Shown here: one piece after another, positions 45,003 to 53,521 of the stretch
How the letters are laid out: each line of letters starts with the position of its first letter
Position numbering within the stretch: position 1 is the first letter of the stretch
Notes under the pieces: model-generated
Database searches by the model: none
What the model was told of the DNA's origin: nothing
Seen by the model: the letters and a program-made list of their open reading frames with translations, nothing else
From: Candidatus Methylacidiphilales bacterium
GTDB taxonomy: Bacteria > Pseudomonadota > Gammaproteobacteria > JASGCS01
NCBI GenBank assembly: GCA_030054035.1
Contig: JASGCS010000006.1
Coordinates: 1 to 64,000, forward strand
Length of the DNA stretch: 64,000 nt
Reading direction: 5' to 3'
Position numbers and translations under genes: made by a program

Positions 45003-45754
45003 TGCTTGGTATTTCGTTTATTACCTTAGTCAAGAAAGAATTAATTCGCGAATGGTCTTCAAAACATTTTAGTTTACTTCCTGAATTAGGTATGATTGTG
45101 GTTTTTGGTATTATCATAAAAACTGCTCCGATACCATCTGATCTCATCATTCAAAATTTTGATTTCATGACTTTTATTGGACTTGGGTTGGTCACAACCT
45201 CAGTGATAACCAATAGCTTTGCTTCAACTGCTTTTGGACTAGTCCATGCAAAAATGGAAAATTATATTGTAGATTTTATTATGCCCCCACTAGGGAAAGA
45301 AGTGGTGTATTTGGCTCTGATAATGACTGCTACGATTAGCGCTCTGCTATCTTCAATATGCATAGGCGGTGTGTTGTTTTTGTTTGGCATGAAACTTCCC
45401 GGGATATTGCCCATGCTTGAAGTAATTGCGATCTGCAGTATCCTAGCATTCAGTTTTGCATTGCTGGGAATCGTGGCAGCTTGCTATTCACAAGATTGGG
45501 ATTCAATTAGTGCAAAATTTAGTTTAATGCTGCTACCCTTAATCTACTGTTCAGGTGTTTTTTATGAGTTGCAAAGCATAGATCCGAATTTTCAATGGAT
45601 ACTGTTATACAACCCAGTGTACTATCTTTTTTGTTTGATTAGAGAGATTGCGAGTGGACAAACAATCTCTGGAATCGGCCTGTTCTCACTAGCAGGATTG
45701 GTAGGAATAAGTTTACTGGTATCTTTTGTGTTTTTGCGTAAAAGAATATTTTAA
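44999..45754 (+). CDS. ABC-2 type transporter permease, second subunit
   Basis: 251 residues, six predicted membrane helices. The conserved ABC-2 core is LMLLPLIYCSGVFYELQSID followed by NPVYYLFCLIREIASG. The start overlaps the preceding permease stop by 4 bases (GTGATG context), showing tight co-translation. The 3' end overlaps the convergent glycosyltransferase-like gene by 4 bases. Likely heterodimer partner of the first permease. Confidence 0.82.
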   Translation: MMLGISFITLVKKELIREWSSKHFSLLPELGMIVVFGIIIKTAPIPSDLIIQNFDFMTFIGLGLVTTSVITNSFASTAFGLVHAKMENYIVDFIMPPLGKEVVYLALIMTATISALLSSICIGGVLFLFGMKLPGILPMLEVIAICSILAFSFALLGIVAACYSQDWDSISAKFSLMLLPLIYCSGVFYELQSIDPNFQWILLYNPVYYLFCLIREIASGQTISGIGLFSLAGLVGISLLVSFVFLRKRIF

Positions 45755-46830
45755 TTTTTTACTTTAAAAAAAGCCGCTCTCTGACCTTGGTGTTTTTGTA
45801 GGTGGTACGCAATCTTTGAAAATCCTGTTAACCTTGGTTCAATCTTTTCATATTTTAGAGTTACCACTTCCGATACATATAATTTTGAAGCACCACTTAA
45901 AGCAAAAAGATCTGTCAGCATTTCAACATTGCGATGATAGTTTATTACTTTTAGGGTCTTAATTCCATGGAGTTTAGTGTTATCTAAACTTGCATAAGAG
46001 CCAGTAGTAAGCACAGTATGTTCCTTGAAATATTTTCGAGCATCGTTAATTGCATTCAGATTATCCGAACAAATCAGAATTATTGGTTTACTAATTTGTG
46101 GTTTAATTTTTTTATAAAATTCTTTATAATCAGTTTTATAGTCAGTAGATCGTATGTGAATTGCCTCATACTCATTGCCTGAGACTATATGCTTGATTCT
46201 ATGATAAATAATATTACTTATTTCTGGTAGCACATTAAAGTAAGAAAACATACCGAGTGTAGTAATATCTTCAGCACAAAAGCCATCTGAATGATGGTAG
46301 ATAAGAAGCTCAGAATTATTATCTTGATTCAGATCAAATCGAATGGGCAAAAGTGAATCAGCCTCTAAATAAGTTTTTGACGATTCATCATATACAGTGT
46401 TATAGTTAAATTTATCAAACCCTATTTTATTTTTTAGAGATGGTTGTAAAGAATGATATGTTGCTAAGATTGGTAGTAACTCCTTTGGGAACTTAGTCAA
46501 TACTGCAGTAGGTAATGGGTGCTGTAATTCAAAATAGTAACTGAAACTATCTTTAAATCCCGATAACTCAGTATCAATGATCAGCGTTCTATGGTATGTT
46601 TTAGCATACTGCAAACAAGTGTGAATCAAAAAAAGTATATCAGCAAACCCACCAATTGGCCTGCAAAGTAAAACGCTAGGATTTTTATGGTTCCAATGAA
46701 GTAAACATGGCGCTTGGGTTTTTCTTCGCCAGAAGGAAATCATAATTGTAAAATTACAATACTTAATTACATAATACCACCGATATATAATCCTAATGAG
46801 TGAACACAGCGCTATCATAAAAGATAACAA
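45751..46830 (-). CDS. Fucosyltransferase-like protein, paralogue 1
   Basis: 359 residues. Shares with the proteins at 48090 and 49139 the motifs LLCRPIGGFADILFLIH, LIIDTELSGFKDSF, IHIRSTDYKTDYKEFYKKI, ILICSDN, and LTDLFALSGAS. The HxRxxDY motif and the N-terminal GGxxD-x-L pattern resemble GT11/GT23-type fucosyltransferases (GT-B fold). The N-terminus is hydrophobic, suggesting membrane association. The family assignment is by pattern only. The first 15 bases overlap the AAA-like gene. Confidence 0.55.
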   Translation of the reverse strand: MLSFMIALCSLIRIIYRWYYVIKYCNFTIMISFWRRKTQAPCLLHWNHKNPSVLLCRPIGGFADILFLIHTCLQYAKTYHRTLIIDTELSGFKDSFSYYFELQHPLPTAVLTKFPKELLPILATYHSLQPSLKNKIGFDKFNYNTVYDESSKTYLEADSLLPIRFDLNQDNNSELLIYHHSDGFCAEDITTLGMFSYFNVLPEISNIIYHRIKHIVSGNEYEAIHIRSTDYKTDYKEFYKKIKPQISKPIILICSDNLNAINDARKYFKEHTVLTTGSYASLDNTKLHGIKTLKVINYHRNVEMLTDLFALSGASKLYVSEVVTLKYEKIEPRLTGFSKIAYHLQKHQGQRAAFFKVKN

Positions 46831-48071
46831 TATTGCATTGGTAGTTGGATAATTTTATCTAAAGGATGGATTTTGAGTTCGGATTTCTCGGTTACAAAAA
46901 ATCCAATTTGTGCATTTCTTTTTTTAATTCTCGCCGCCAAGGCGCTTATCGTGTCTGTAGAACTACAACTAAATAATATTGTTTCATTATTTTTTTTCTT
47001 AATCAATATGCCATGGAGACCTTCAGAATACATGCTAGTCTCTTGCGAGATAGTGGTATGTAACATTGCTCCAAGCGCATCAAGGGGAACATATTGTTGA
47101 TACAGTTCTTGTGAAATATGAGCGCTTTTAGCAATGATTGCCCGAAGTCCAGGCAAACTAAATAGTTGCAAATAAGGCTTTTTAGAAGAGCTACTTAATG
47201 GCTCTCGATCAATAGATACAGGTGGTAATGAATTACAAATGCCAGAATTAGAGAGCGCTTGAAGTAATTCTCTGATTGTAGCTCTATTACATTGCAATTG
47301 ACTGGCTAATTCGTAGCCACTCAGTGCTGGGGACTTGGCAAGTATTGCAACGAGTTTTGGAATAATCAAAACCGAAGCGTGTTCTACTGATACCAGTGGC
47401 GGGATAATTTGAAATATTGCTTTTTCAAATGAACTGATTCCTTGCGGTACATATTGAAAGTAGTTCGCAATGCTTTGGTTATGTAAACCTGCCCACTGGG
47501 AGCGAATATTTGGTTTTAGTAATTGTAATTTGGTTAAAACCTCACGAGGATTATTTGATTCTATTAACGCATTGTAGATTTGCAATCTCAATCGATCAGG
47601 AATCTTTTTACCTCTCACTATTTGTACATAATCTGAAAATGTAAGTGCTGGTACTGACACACTAACAGTCTCAATATCGTATAAAGGTTTTTTCATTGTT
47701 GCGTTCGTACCAATAACTCCCATAATTCCAATTCCTTCTTTGCGATTGTTAAGCACTGTTACAAGAGATTGTTCTAAGGTAGAAATCTCTATGGGATTCC
47801 CATAGCAGACGCCACAATCTATAATATTGCTCTTTGGTGCTAGGTTTTGAAAAAGAGAATTAATTTTATTTTGTTGGTAGAGCAGAATTTCTTGTACCGG
47901 AATATGAACTTTGCGTAGCGTTCCCGAATTCAACTCCTCTAATATAGCTACGACTGTATCTCTAATCAAGTCGTAATGCTCAATGAGTAGTGGGTTGATC
48001 TGTATTTTAATTAATAAGCATGAAGGATTTTTTGCTCCGTACAATTGCTTTTTTATTTTATTAAAATGCAT
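46815..48071 (-). CDS. AAA/DUF4143-like protein lacking a P-loop
   Basis: 418 residues. The middle (GVIGTNATMKKPLYDIETVS, then VPALTFSDYVQ) resembles the sensor and PLSF region of AAA_14/DUF4143 ATPases. The region around 240-330 (LASQLQCNRATIRELLQALS, then KPYLQLFSLPGL) resembles their winged-helix/DUF4143 part. No GxxGxGK(S/T) motif is visible, so it is either degenerate or a distinct non-ATPase family. Sits between fucosyltransferase-like paralogues, 18 bases after one and overlapping the next. Function unknown. Confidence 0.5.
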   Translation of the reverse strand: MHFNKIKKQLYGAKNPSCLLIKIQINPLLIEHYDLIRDTVVAILEELNSGTLRKVHIPVQEILLYQQNKINSLFQNLAPKSNIIDCGVCYGNPIEISTLEQSLVTVLNNRKEGIGIMGVIGTNATMKKPLYDIETVSVSVPALTFSDYVQIVRGKKIPDRLRLQIYNALIESNNPREVLTKLQLLKPNIRSQWAGLHNQSIANYFQYVPQGISSFEKAIFQIIPPLVSVEHASVLIIPKLVAILAKSPALSGYELASQLQCNRATIRELLQALSNSGICNSLPPVSIDREPLSSSSKKPYLQLFSLPGLRAIIAKSAHISQELYQQYVPLDALGAMLHTTISQETSMYSEGLHGILIKKKNNETILFSCSSTDTISALAARIKKRNAQIGFFVTEKSELKIHPLDKIIQLPMQYCYLL

Positions 48072-48089
48072 TAGGGAAATGGGTCGATC

Positions 48090-49106
48090 TTATATTCCAA
48101 AAAAATTCTTTCGCTCATGTTGATTATGATGGAGATAAAACGCAGCATTAGAAAATCCAGAATACTGTGGCGTGAATCCTTTAGTTTTAGTTATAGGTAT
48201 ACGATGGTATTTTGACGCCCCGCTTAACGCACATAAATCTACCAATAAATCAATATTTAACTTAAATCTTTCCTGCTTAGAAATTTTACTATATCTCGCC
48301 CATCTATCATGTAAGGGGGCATTATCTTCGCTTGAAAATGAATTAGTCGATAAAACTATCTGGCCAGTAAAATACTGCATACCATATTCAATCACTTCCT
48401 GTCGATCCGAACAAATTAAGAGATATGTGGAGGTTATTTCAGGTTTTATTTTCTCAAAAAATGTTTTATAATCTGAAAAGTAATCAGTGCATCTCACATG
48501 AATTGATTCATACATTTTCCCATTGAAGTGTTCTAATCTAGAAATTATTTGGTTGCTAATTGTTGGTTTTACTCTAAACCATGTAAAAACTCCTAAAGAT
48601 TTTATTTCTTGTAGATCTTGAAACCCAACGGAATTCTGATAAATCAATAGTTGCGAATCGTAGGGTTTGGTCAAATCAAAGAAGGTTGGTTGCTTTGAAT
48701 CGGGATTTATATAACCAAGTATAAGACCTGAATTATCAAAACCAAAATTATAGTTCATTTTTTGTTCTGTAGTCTTATGTAATAAAAATGGTTGCGTTGA
48801 AGGTAGTGCAAATATTTTTTGCTTCAACGCTTCAGTTAACTCAAGCTCAACACGAATTGGTAAATTTTTTTGTAGGACAAAATATTTTGCAAAGGCGTCA
48901 TGTAGACCAGAATATGATGTGTCAATCACTAACATTCTGTTATTAGTTATTGCATATTGTAAACAGCGATGTATGCTTGCCATCGTATCAGTAAACCCCC
49001 CCATACTACGACAGAAAACAACTCGCACTTCTCGAAAAGCAAAATAATAATATTTTTCTTTTATAAAAAACAATAAAGGTGTAAATATAATCTTTAGAAT
49101 AATCAC
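48090..49106 (-). CDS. Fucosyltransferase-like protein, paralogue 2
   Basis: 338 residues. A hydrophobic N-terminus (IILKIIFTPLLFFI), then VFCRSMGGFTDTMASIH, LVIDTSYSGLHDAFAKYF, IHVRCTDYFSDYKTFFEKI, LLICSDRQEVI, NIDLLVDLCALSGAS. The same motif order as its paralogues suggests gene duplication followed by strong divergence. It presumably adds sugar to a cell-surface glycan. The donor and acceptor are unknown. Confidence 0.55.
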   Translation of the reverse strand: MIILKIIFTPLLFFIKEKYYYFAFREVRVVFCRSMGGFTDTMASIHRCLQYAITNNRMLVIDTSYSGLHDAFAKYFVLQKNLPIRVELELTEALKQKIFALPSTQPFLLHKTTEQKMNYNFGFDNSGLILGYINPDSKQPTFFDLTKPYDSQLLIYQNSVGFQDLQEIKSLGVFTWFRVKPTISNQIISRLEHFNGKMYESIHVRCTDYFSDYKTFFEKIKPEITSTYLLICSDRQEVIEYGMQYFTGQIVLSTNSFSSEDNAPLHDRWARYSKISKQERFKLNIDLLVDLCALSGASKYHRIPITKTKGFTPQYSGFSNAAFYLHHNQHERKNFFGI

Positions 49107-49138
49107 AACAGTGCTACCTAATTATTTTTACCAAACTA

Positions 49139-50152
49139 TTAATCATTATTAACAAAGATTTTATTTCTGATTGTCTGGTGTTTTTGTAAATGCATTGCTA
49201 AGATAGTAAATCCTGAATATTTAACAGTTTGGGCTTTACTAGGCAGTAATATGGCTGGGTGAAATCGCACAGATCCACTAAGTCCATATAAATCAGTTAA
49301 TAGGTCAATATTTAAATTGTATCGCTTCGATTGAGATAATGTGTAATAGCTACTTTCCTCAGCATGAAGTGGGGTACCGTCAAGACTCGCGAATGAATTG
49401 GTAAATAGTAATTCAATAGAATGTAAATTATTTTTTGCGTATTCTATAACCTCTTGATTATCAGAACATAGTAATAATGTTTTTGTTTTTAACTTACTTT
49501 GGAGCTTCTGGAGGAAAACTTGATAGTCAATACTATAATCGGTACATCTAATATGCGTTGCGTCATATTTTAGAGCGCTAAATGAATTTGTGCGCTGTAC
49601 AATTTTCTGGGAGACTTCAGGTCTCAATTTCAGATACGGTAGTACCTTTATAGCATTATGCGCGCCTCCTCCAAAATAATGGTAGATTAGAAAATCTGAA
49701 TTGTAATCCCTAGTCAAATCAAATGAAGTTGGCTCTCCTGAAAGGGGCTCAATACAATTTTTAGTATGAGCATTAATTTCTGTTTGATACTGTAACATTT
49801 CTATTCCATTTCTATTTTTTTGAAACGGCTGAGTGGTGCTCATCGCAATGATCTGCTCAGTAAGCACAGGAGTCAACTCCAGCCCCAGCAAACCAGGTAT
49901 AGGCTTTTGCAATGTGAAATAATTAGCCAACGAGTCATGCAGGCCTGACAATGTCGTGTCAATTATTAATAATCGATTATACTTCTTTGCGTATTGAATA
50001 CACTTATACATTACACCAAGGGAGTCAGTAAGACCGCCCGTAGGTCGACATAATAGTAATCGGGATTTACCAACTATCTTGCGCTTCGTAATGATAATGA
50101 CTTCAATGGCTCTTATGAAAACATTTCTAGCCACAAAGTAAAGTATTGCCAT
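49139..50152 (-). CDS. Fucosyltransferase-like protein, paralogue 3
   Basis: 337 residues. Motifs: LLLCRPTGGLTDSLGVMYK, LLIIDTTLSGLHDSLANYF, THIRCTDYSIDYQVFLQKL, LLLCSDNQEVIEYA, NIDLLTDLYGLSGS. N-terminal hydrophobic segment. Follows pyrF by 10 bases, so the pyrF promoter probably drives the whole group pyrF-GT-GT-AAA-like-GT. Confidence in glycosyltransferase identity is moderate because it rests on motif resemblance. Confidence 0.55.
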   Translation of the reverse strand: MAILYFVARNVFIRAIEVIIITKRKIVGKSRLLLCRPTGGLTDSLGVMYKCIQYAKKYNRLLIIDTTLSGLHDSLANYFTLQKPIPGLLGLELTPVLTEQIIAMSTTQPFQKNRNGIEMLQYQTEINAHTKNCIEPLSGEPTSFDLTRDYNSDFLIYHYFGGGAHNAIKVLPYLKLRPEVSQKIVQRTNSFSALKYDATHIRCTDYSIDYQVFLQKLQSKLKTKTLLLCSDNQEVIEYAKNNLHSIELLFTNSFASLDGTPLHAEESSYYTLSQSKRYNLNIDLLTDLYGLSGSVRFHPAILLPSKAQTVKYSGFTILAMHLQKHQTIRNKIFVNND

Positions 50153-50162
50153 GAAATGCGGG

Positions 50163-50828
50163 TTAAATAAACTTTTCTATTTCTTTTAATCTATTGCTTG
50201 CATGCACAATTGGTCTGCCCACGACAATATAATCAATCATCATTTGTCTAGCTTGCTGGGGGGTGATAGTAGCCAGATGGTCATTGTTTTCTTGAGTTTC
50301 TAATCGTATCCCAGGTGAAATTATTTTAACTGAGGCTAAAGATTTAACCGTTTGCTGTAATTGTAAAAATAATCGCAGATAATCGCCAGAAACGATGAGC
50401 CCCTGAGCGCCCGCATCCAGAGCTTCATACCAACTTTGAGCCACTAATGATTCATCCATTTCTTCTATGGATCGACTGCTAGAGAGGCTGCGTAAATAAA
50501 ACACCTCTAGATCAGGTCTTTCTTGTCTAGCAACTGATACGCTGGTTGGATCGCCTTGAATACTTATCATTGAGACTCCTTTTGGGATTGCTTGAACTGC
50601 CGAAGCAATTGTCCTAGGAATATCTCCTAATTTAAGGTCTAAAAATATTTTTTTATTACTTTCCAGTATTTTATTGACACAGCCCATACCTTCTCTAAAG
50701 AATAGCTGGTATCCAATTTTATAAAAATTACAAGAGTTTCCGAGTTCTAAAATGATTTGTCTGGCCTCTTCCCAAGTGTCAACATCCAGGGCAACAATTA
50801 ATTGGGTAGTCTTTGTACTATTCTTCAT
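50163..50828 (-). CDS. pyrF: Orotidine 5'-phosphate decarboxylase
   Basis: 221 residues from the ATG at 50828. Longer in-frame starts would run through the promoter into rsmG. LIVALDVDTWEEA (phosphate/ribose site), FYKIGYQLFF, the catalytic FLDLKLGDIPRT with its Lys-Asp pair, ISPGIR, and IDYIVVGRPIVHA are all present. Makes UMP in pyrimidine synthesis. Divergent from rsmG with only 22 bases between start codons. Confidence 0.93.
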   Translation of the reverse strand: MKNSTKTTQLIVALDVDTWEEARQIILELGNSCNFYKIGYQLFFREGMGCVNKILESNKKIFLDLKLGDIPRTIASAVQAIPKGVSMISIQGDPTSVSVARQERPDLEVFYLRSLSSSRSIEEMDESLVAQSWYEALDAGAQGLIVSGDYLRLFLQLQQTVKSLASVKIISPGIRLETQENNDHLATITPQQARQMMIDYIVVGRPIVHASNRLKEIEKFI

Positions 50829-50835
50829 GCAACTA

Positions 50836-50843
50836 ATTATAAT
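50836..50843. promoter_or_regulatory. Self-complementary ATTATAAT between pyrF and rsmG
   Basis: ATTATAAT gives TATAAT on each strand. On both sides exactly 7 bases separate the hexamer from the start codon (rsmG ATG at 50851, pyrF ATG at 50828). A shared symmetric -10 would start both transcripts at or next to the AUG. No Shine-Dalgarno fits in the 22-base gap. Confidence 0.5.
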
Positions 50844-50850
50844 ATATATA

Positions 50851-51435
50851 ATGAAAATAGTTCTTAAGGAGCCCATACTCAGATCCTACCAACAATTGGT
50901 GTCTGAGTGGAATGAAAAAATAAACCTCGTGAGCAGGAACAGTATGGTAGATTTCTGGGAGAAGCATATCGTAGAGTCATTATTGTACACTGATCATATT
51001 CAAGGAAATGCAGTGCTAGACTTAGGAAGTGGAGCTGGGTTGCCAGGTATTCCATTAGCTATTCAATTGAGCGAGGTGCATTTTTATCTTATTGAAAGTA
51101 GAGAAAAGCGGGCTTGGTTTTTAAGAGAGACGGTGCAAGCATTACAATTAACAAATGTCACCGTACTCAACAGCACTGTAACTCCAACTTCTGAGAAAAT
51201 AATTCCCAATGGATTTACTACTGTAGTGGCTCGTGCATTTGGTGAGCTAAGACAGTTGTATCACCTTTTAAAAGACCAACTTTCTGAAAATGGCAAAATA
51301 GTTACAGTTAAAGGCGAAGGGGTTGATGGAGAAATCAAACGATTAAACTCAAAATATAAACATGTCAATTTAGAAACCACTCCGCACCCAAACTCATCAA
51401 CAAGATTTTTTATTAGTCTAAGCAATTCAAAATAA
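50851..51435 (+). CDS. rsmG: 16S rRNA (guanine-527-N7) methyltransferase RsmG
   Basis: 194 residues from the ATG at 50851. WNEKINLVSR, the AdoMet-binding VLDLGSGAGLPGIPLAI (about 63-79), YLIESREKRAWFLRE and VARAFGEL are RsmG motifs. It methylates G527 of 16S rRNA. The order rsmG-parA-parB is the conserved origin-proximal arrangement. The stop is followed after one base by the parA GTG. Confidence 0.92.
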   Translation: MKIVLKEPILRSYQQLVSEWNEKINLVSRNSMVDFWEKHIVESLLYTDHIQGNAVLDLGSGAGLPGIPLAIQLSEVHFYLIESREKRAWFLRETVQALQLTNVTVLNSTVTPTSEKIIPNGFTTVVARAFGELRQLYHLLKDQLSENGKIVTVKGEGVDGEIKRLNSKYKHVNLETTPHPNSSTRFFISLSNSK

Positions 51436-51436
51436 T

Positions 51437-52234
51437 GTGATTATTTCAATCGCCAATCAAAAGGGTGGGGTAGGTAAAACTACTACATCAGTAAACCTAG
51501 CATCCAGTCTTGCTAGCCTTGGTCAAAAAGTTCTATTGATAGATCTAGACCCTCAAGCCAACGCAACGATATCTTGCGTATCAGGCATTGAAGAAACCCA
51601 AGACCTGTCTACTCTACCAGGATCGTATCAAATTCTCCATGGCCATTTAAGTGCCGCTCAAGCCACAATACGACTTCCTGCTTTTGGTTTTGACTTAATC
51701 CCATCTCAAGCGATGTTAACTGCAGCTGAAATTGACCTGCTCTCGATTGATTCGCGCGAACACCGTCTTAAAAAATCACTGCAGGAAATCAAAGATACCT
51801 ACGCTTACATACTAATTGACTGTCCACCTGCAATAAATTTATTAACCTTAAATGCGCTGATCGCATCCACAAGCGTTCTCATACCGATGCAGTGTGAATT
51901 TTTTTCACTGGAGGGTATTGCCAGACTTGTGGATACCATAACTACTTTACGAGAATCGTTAAACCCGCAATTAACTATTGAAGGAGTGCTAAGAACTATG
52001 TACGATGCCAGAATGACACTAGCCATTGAAGTTGCTGAAAGATTAAAACAAGAATTTGGCACAAAAGTATTTGATACATTAATCCCAAGAAATGTGAGAT
52101 TGGCAGAAGCCCCAAGTCACGGAAAACCTTGTATGTATTATGATAAAGGATCTAGGGGAACTTTAGCATATTTAGCACTTGCCTCAGAAATATTGAACAT
52201 TGCCAATCAAACAAAACAAGGAGCGCTCGCTTGA
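51437..52234 (+). CDS. parA: Chromosome partitioning ATPase ParA (Soj)
   Basis: 265 residues from a GTG start. The deviant Walker A KGGVGKTTT (residues 9-17) has the signature Lys. LLIDLDPQANAT and ILIDCPPAINLLT are Walker A' and B. The short N-terminus marks a chromosomal Soj-type ParA rather than a plasmid type. It segregates origins with ParB. It overlaps parB by 4 bases. Confidence 0.94.
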   Translation: MIISIANQKGGVGKTTTSVNLASSLASLGQKVLLIDLDPQANATISCVSGIEETQDLSTLPGSYQILHGHLSAAQATIRLPAFGFDLIPSQAMLTAAEIDLLSIDSREHRLKKSLQEIKDTYAYILIDCPPAINLLTLNALIASTSVLIPMQCEFFSLEGIARLVDTITTLRESLNPQLTIEGVLRTMYDARMTLAIEVAERLKQEFGTKVFDTLIPRNVRLAEAPSHGKPCMYYDKGSRGTLAYLALASEILNIANQTKQGALA

Positions 52235-53157
52235 ACAAACAAAGAGGTTTAGGTAAAGGAAGTTTAGGTAAAGGTACTGGAGATCGACTTGCCCGAACAG
52301 GTGGCATGACTGCATTTATCAAAAGTATAGAAAAGCGAGATACTCGCTATGGGGATTCTGAATTATTAAAAATAGATATCTCGTCAATAGAACCAAATCC
52401 ATATCAACCGAGAAAACAATTTCCAGCAGATACAATCAAGGCGCTTTCAGAATCAATCTTAGCAAAGGGCATTCTTCAACCAATCATTGTCAGAAAAAAC
52501 AACAAAGATGGCTTCCAAATCGTCGCAGGGGAAAGAAGGTGGAGGGCTGCCGCTCTGGCAGGCATAAACACCATTCCTGCTATTGTGCGCCAGGTAAGCG
52601 ATCGTGACTCTGCAATGTATGCGGTTATAGAAAATATTCAACGAGAAGAGCTTAATCCAATTGAAGAGGCGTTTGCACTTAATAGCCTTATCAAAGAACA
52701 TGGCGCGACTCACGAAGATATCGCATCAATGATTGGAAGAAGCAGATCTGCAGTAACGAACAGTCTTAGACTACTCACCCTCACCAAAGAAGTAAAAACA
52801 TTTCTATCTGAAAAACTACTTGATCAAGGCCATGCCCGCACATTAGTCCCTCTTAATGAAAAGCAACAACTTCAAGTTGCCTCAGAGATAATAAAACACA
52901 AACTAAGCGTTCGCCAAGCTGAGAAGTTAGCACAAGGCCTTCTCAAACAAACAGAAGCCAAAACTAAACCAACAACAAAAAATTTCATACTCTCTTCCGA
53001 CAGTAGCAAATTAGAAAACGCCATCAGCAATGAACTTCAAGCCAAAGTCAGCATCTCTCACAACAAAAACTTTAAGGGCACTATTTCTTTTCACTTCAAC
53101 AACAACGATTCATTTATACATATACTGCATAAACTAGGGCTAAAGCGATTTTTGTAA
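52231..53157 (+). CDS. parB: Chromosome partitioning protein ParB (Spo0J)
   Basis: 308 residues from a TTG start with AAGGAG 7 bases upstream. The N-terminus RGLGKGSLGKG, the IEPNPYQPR motif, the CTPase box GERRWRAA, and the helix-turn-helix HEDIASMIGRSRSAVTNSLR are present. It binds parS, loads SMC and stimulates ParA. The last 136 bases of the gene are repeated at 55662-55797, beyond the downstream R-M cassette. No parS sequence was noted in the window. Confidence 0.94.
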   Translation: MNKQRGLGKGSLGKGTGDRLARTGGMTAFIKSIEKRDTRYGDSELLKIDISSIEPNPYQPRKQFPADTIKALSESILAKGILQPIIVRKNNKDGFQIVAGERRWRAAALAGINTIPAIVRQVSDRDSAMYAVIENIQREELNPIEEAFALNSLIKEHGATHEDIASMIGRSRSAVTNSLRLLTLTKEVKTFLSEKLLDQGHARTLVPLNEKQQLQVASEIIKHKLSVRQAEKLAQGLLKQTEAKTKPTTKNFILSSDSSKLENAISNELQAKVSISHNKNFKGTISFHFNNNDSFIHILHKLGLKRFL

Positions 53158-53165
53158 TCTAAACT

Positions 53166-53312
53166 TTAAATACCTAGATTATCAAGTGGCTTTTTATACT
53201 GTTCAAATAAATCAATAATTTCGCCTAATTCACTAATGTATTGTCTCCGATCTTTCAATAGTTTGATTGTAACTTTGTCGTTTAGGTAATCTTCCAATGT
53301 TAGCTCACTGAC
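53166..53312 (-). pseudogene. 3' remnant of an unknown gene
   Basis: Minus-strand frame of about 48 codons ending with TAA at 53166: VSELTLEDYLNDKVTIKLL, then ISELGEIIDLFEQYKKPL. It looks like the C-terminus of a helical protein but has no start codon of its own, and a TGA precedes it. I do not recognise the parent gene. It sits between parB and the R-M genes, so it is probably debris from the same insertion. Confidence 0.35.
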
Positions 53313-53521
53313 CTTCCCCCATCAAGCGGGTGTGTAGTAAACGAGGTCGGGAAATTCCTTACGATTTCCTTCATAAAATGTGAATTTTATAGAATTTGGT
53401 TAGAGAAAGCTTGAAACTGTTTCGAGAAAATACGAATAATTAAAAACACTTATCTGGACTCGTCAGAGCGATACAATTTGTCTGAGGGAAAGGGAGTCAC
53501 CTGCCTCAGTTGGTTTCCTGC
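53313..53521. other. Non-coding stretch between gene remnant and methyltransferase
   Basis: 209 bases with no supported gene, RNA or strong hairpin seen. Together with the remnant at 53166-53312 it makes a 360-base spacer between parB and the R-M cassette, much longer than is usual in this window. Confidence 0.4.

Noticed and set aside
50752-50876. Longer starts for rsmG (50752) and pyrF (50876)
   Set aside because: Each would run through the other gene and the TATAAT region; family N-termini begin at 50851 and 50828.
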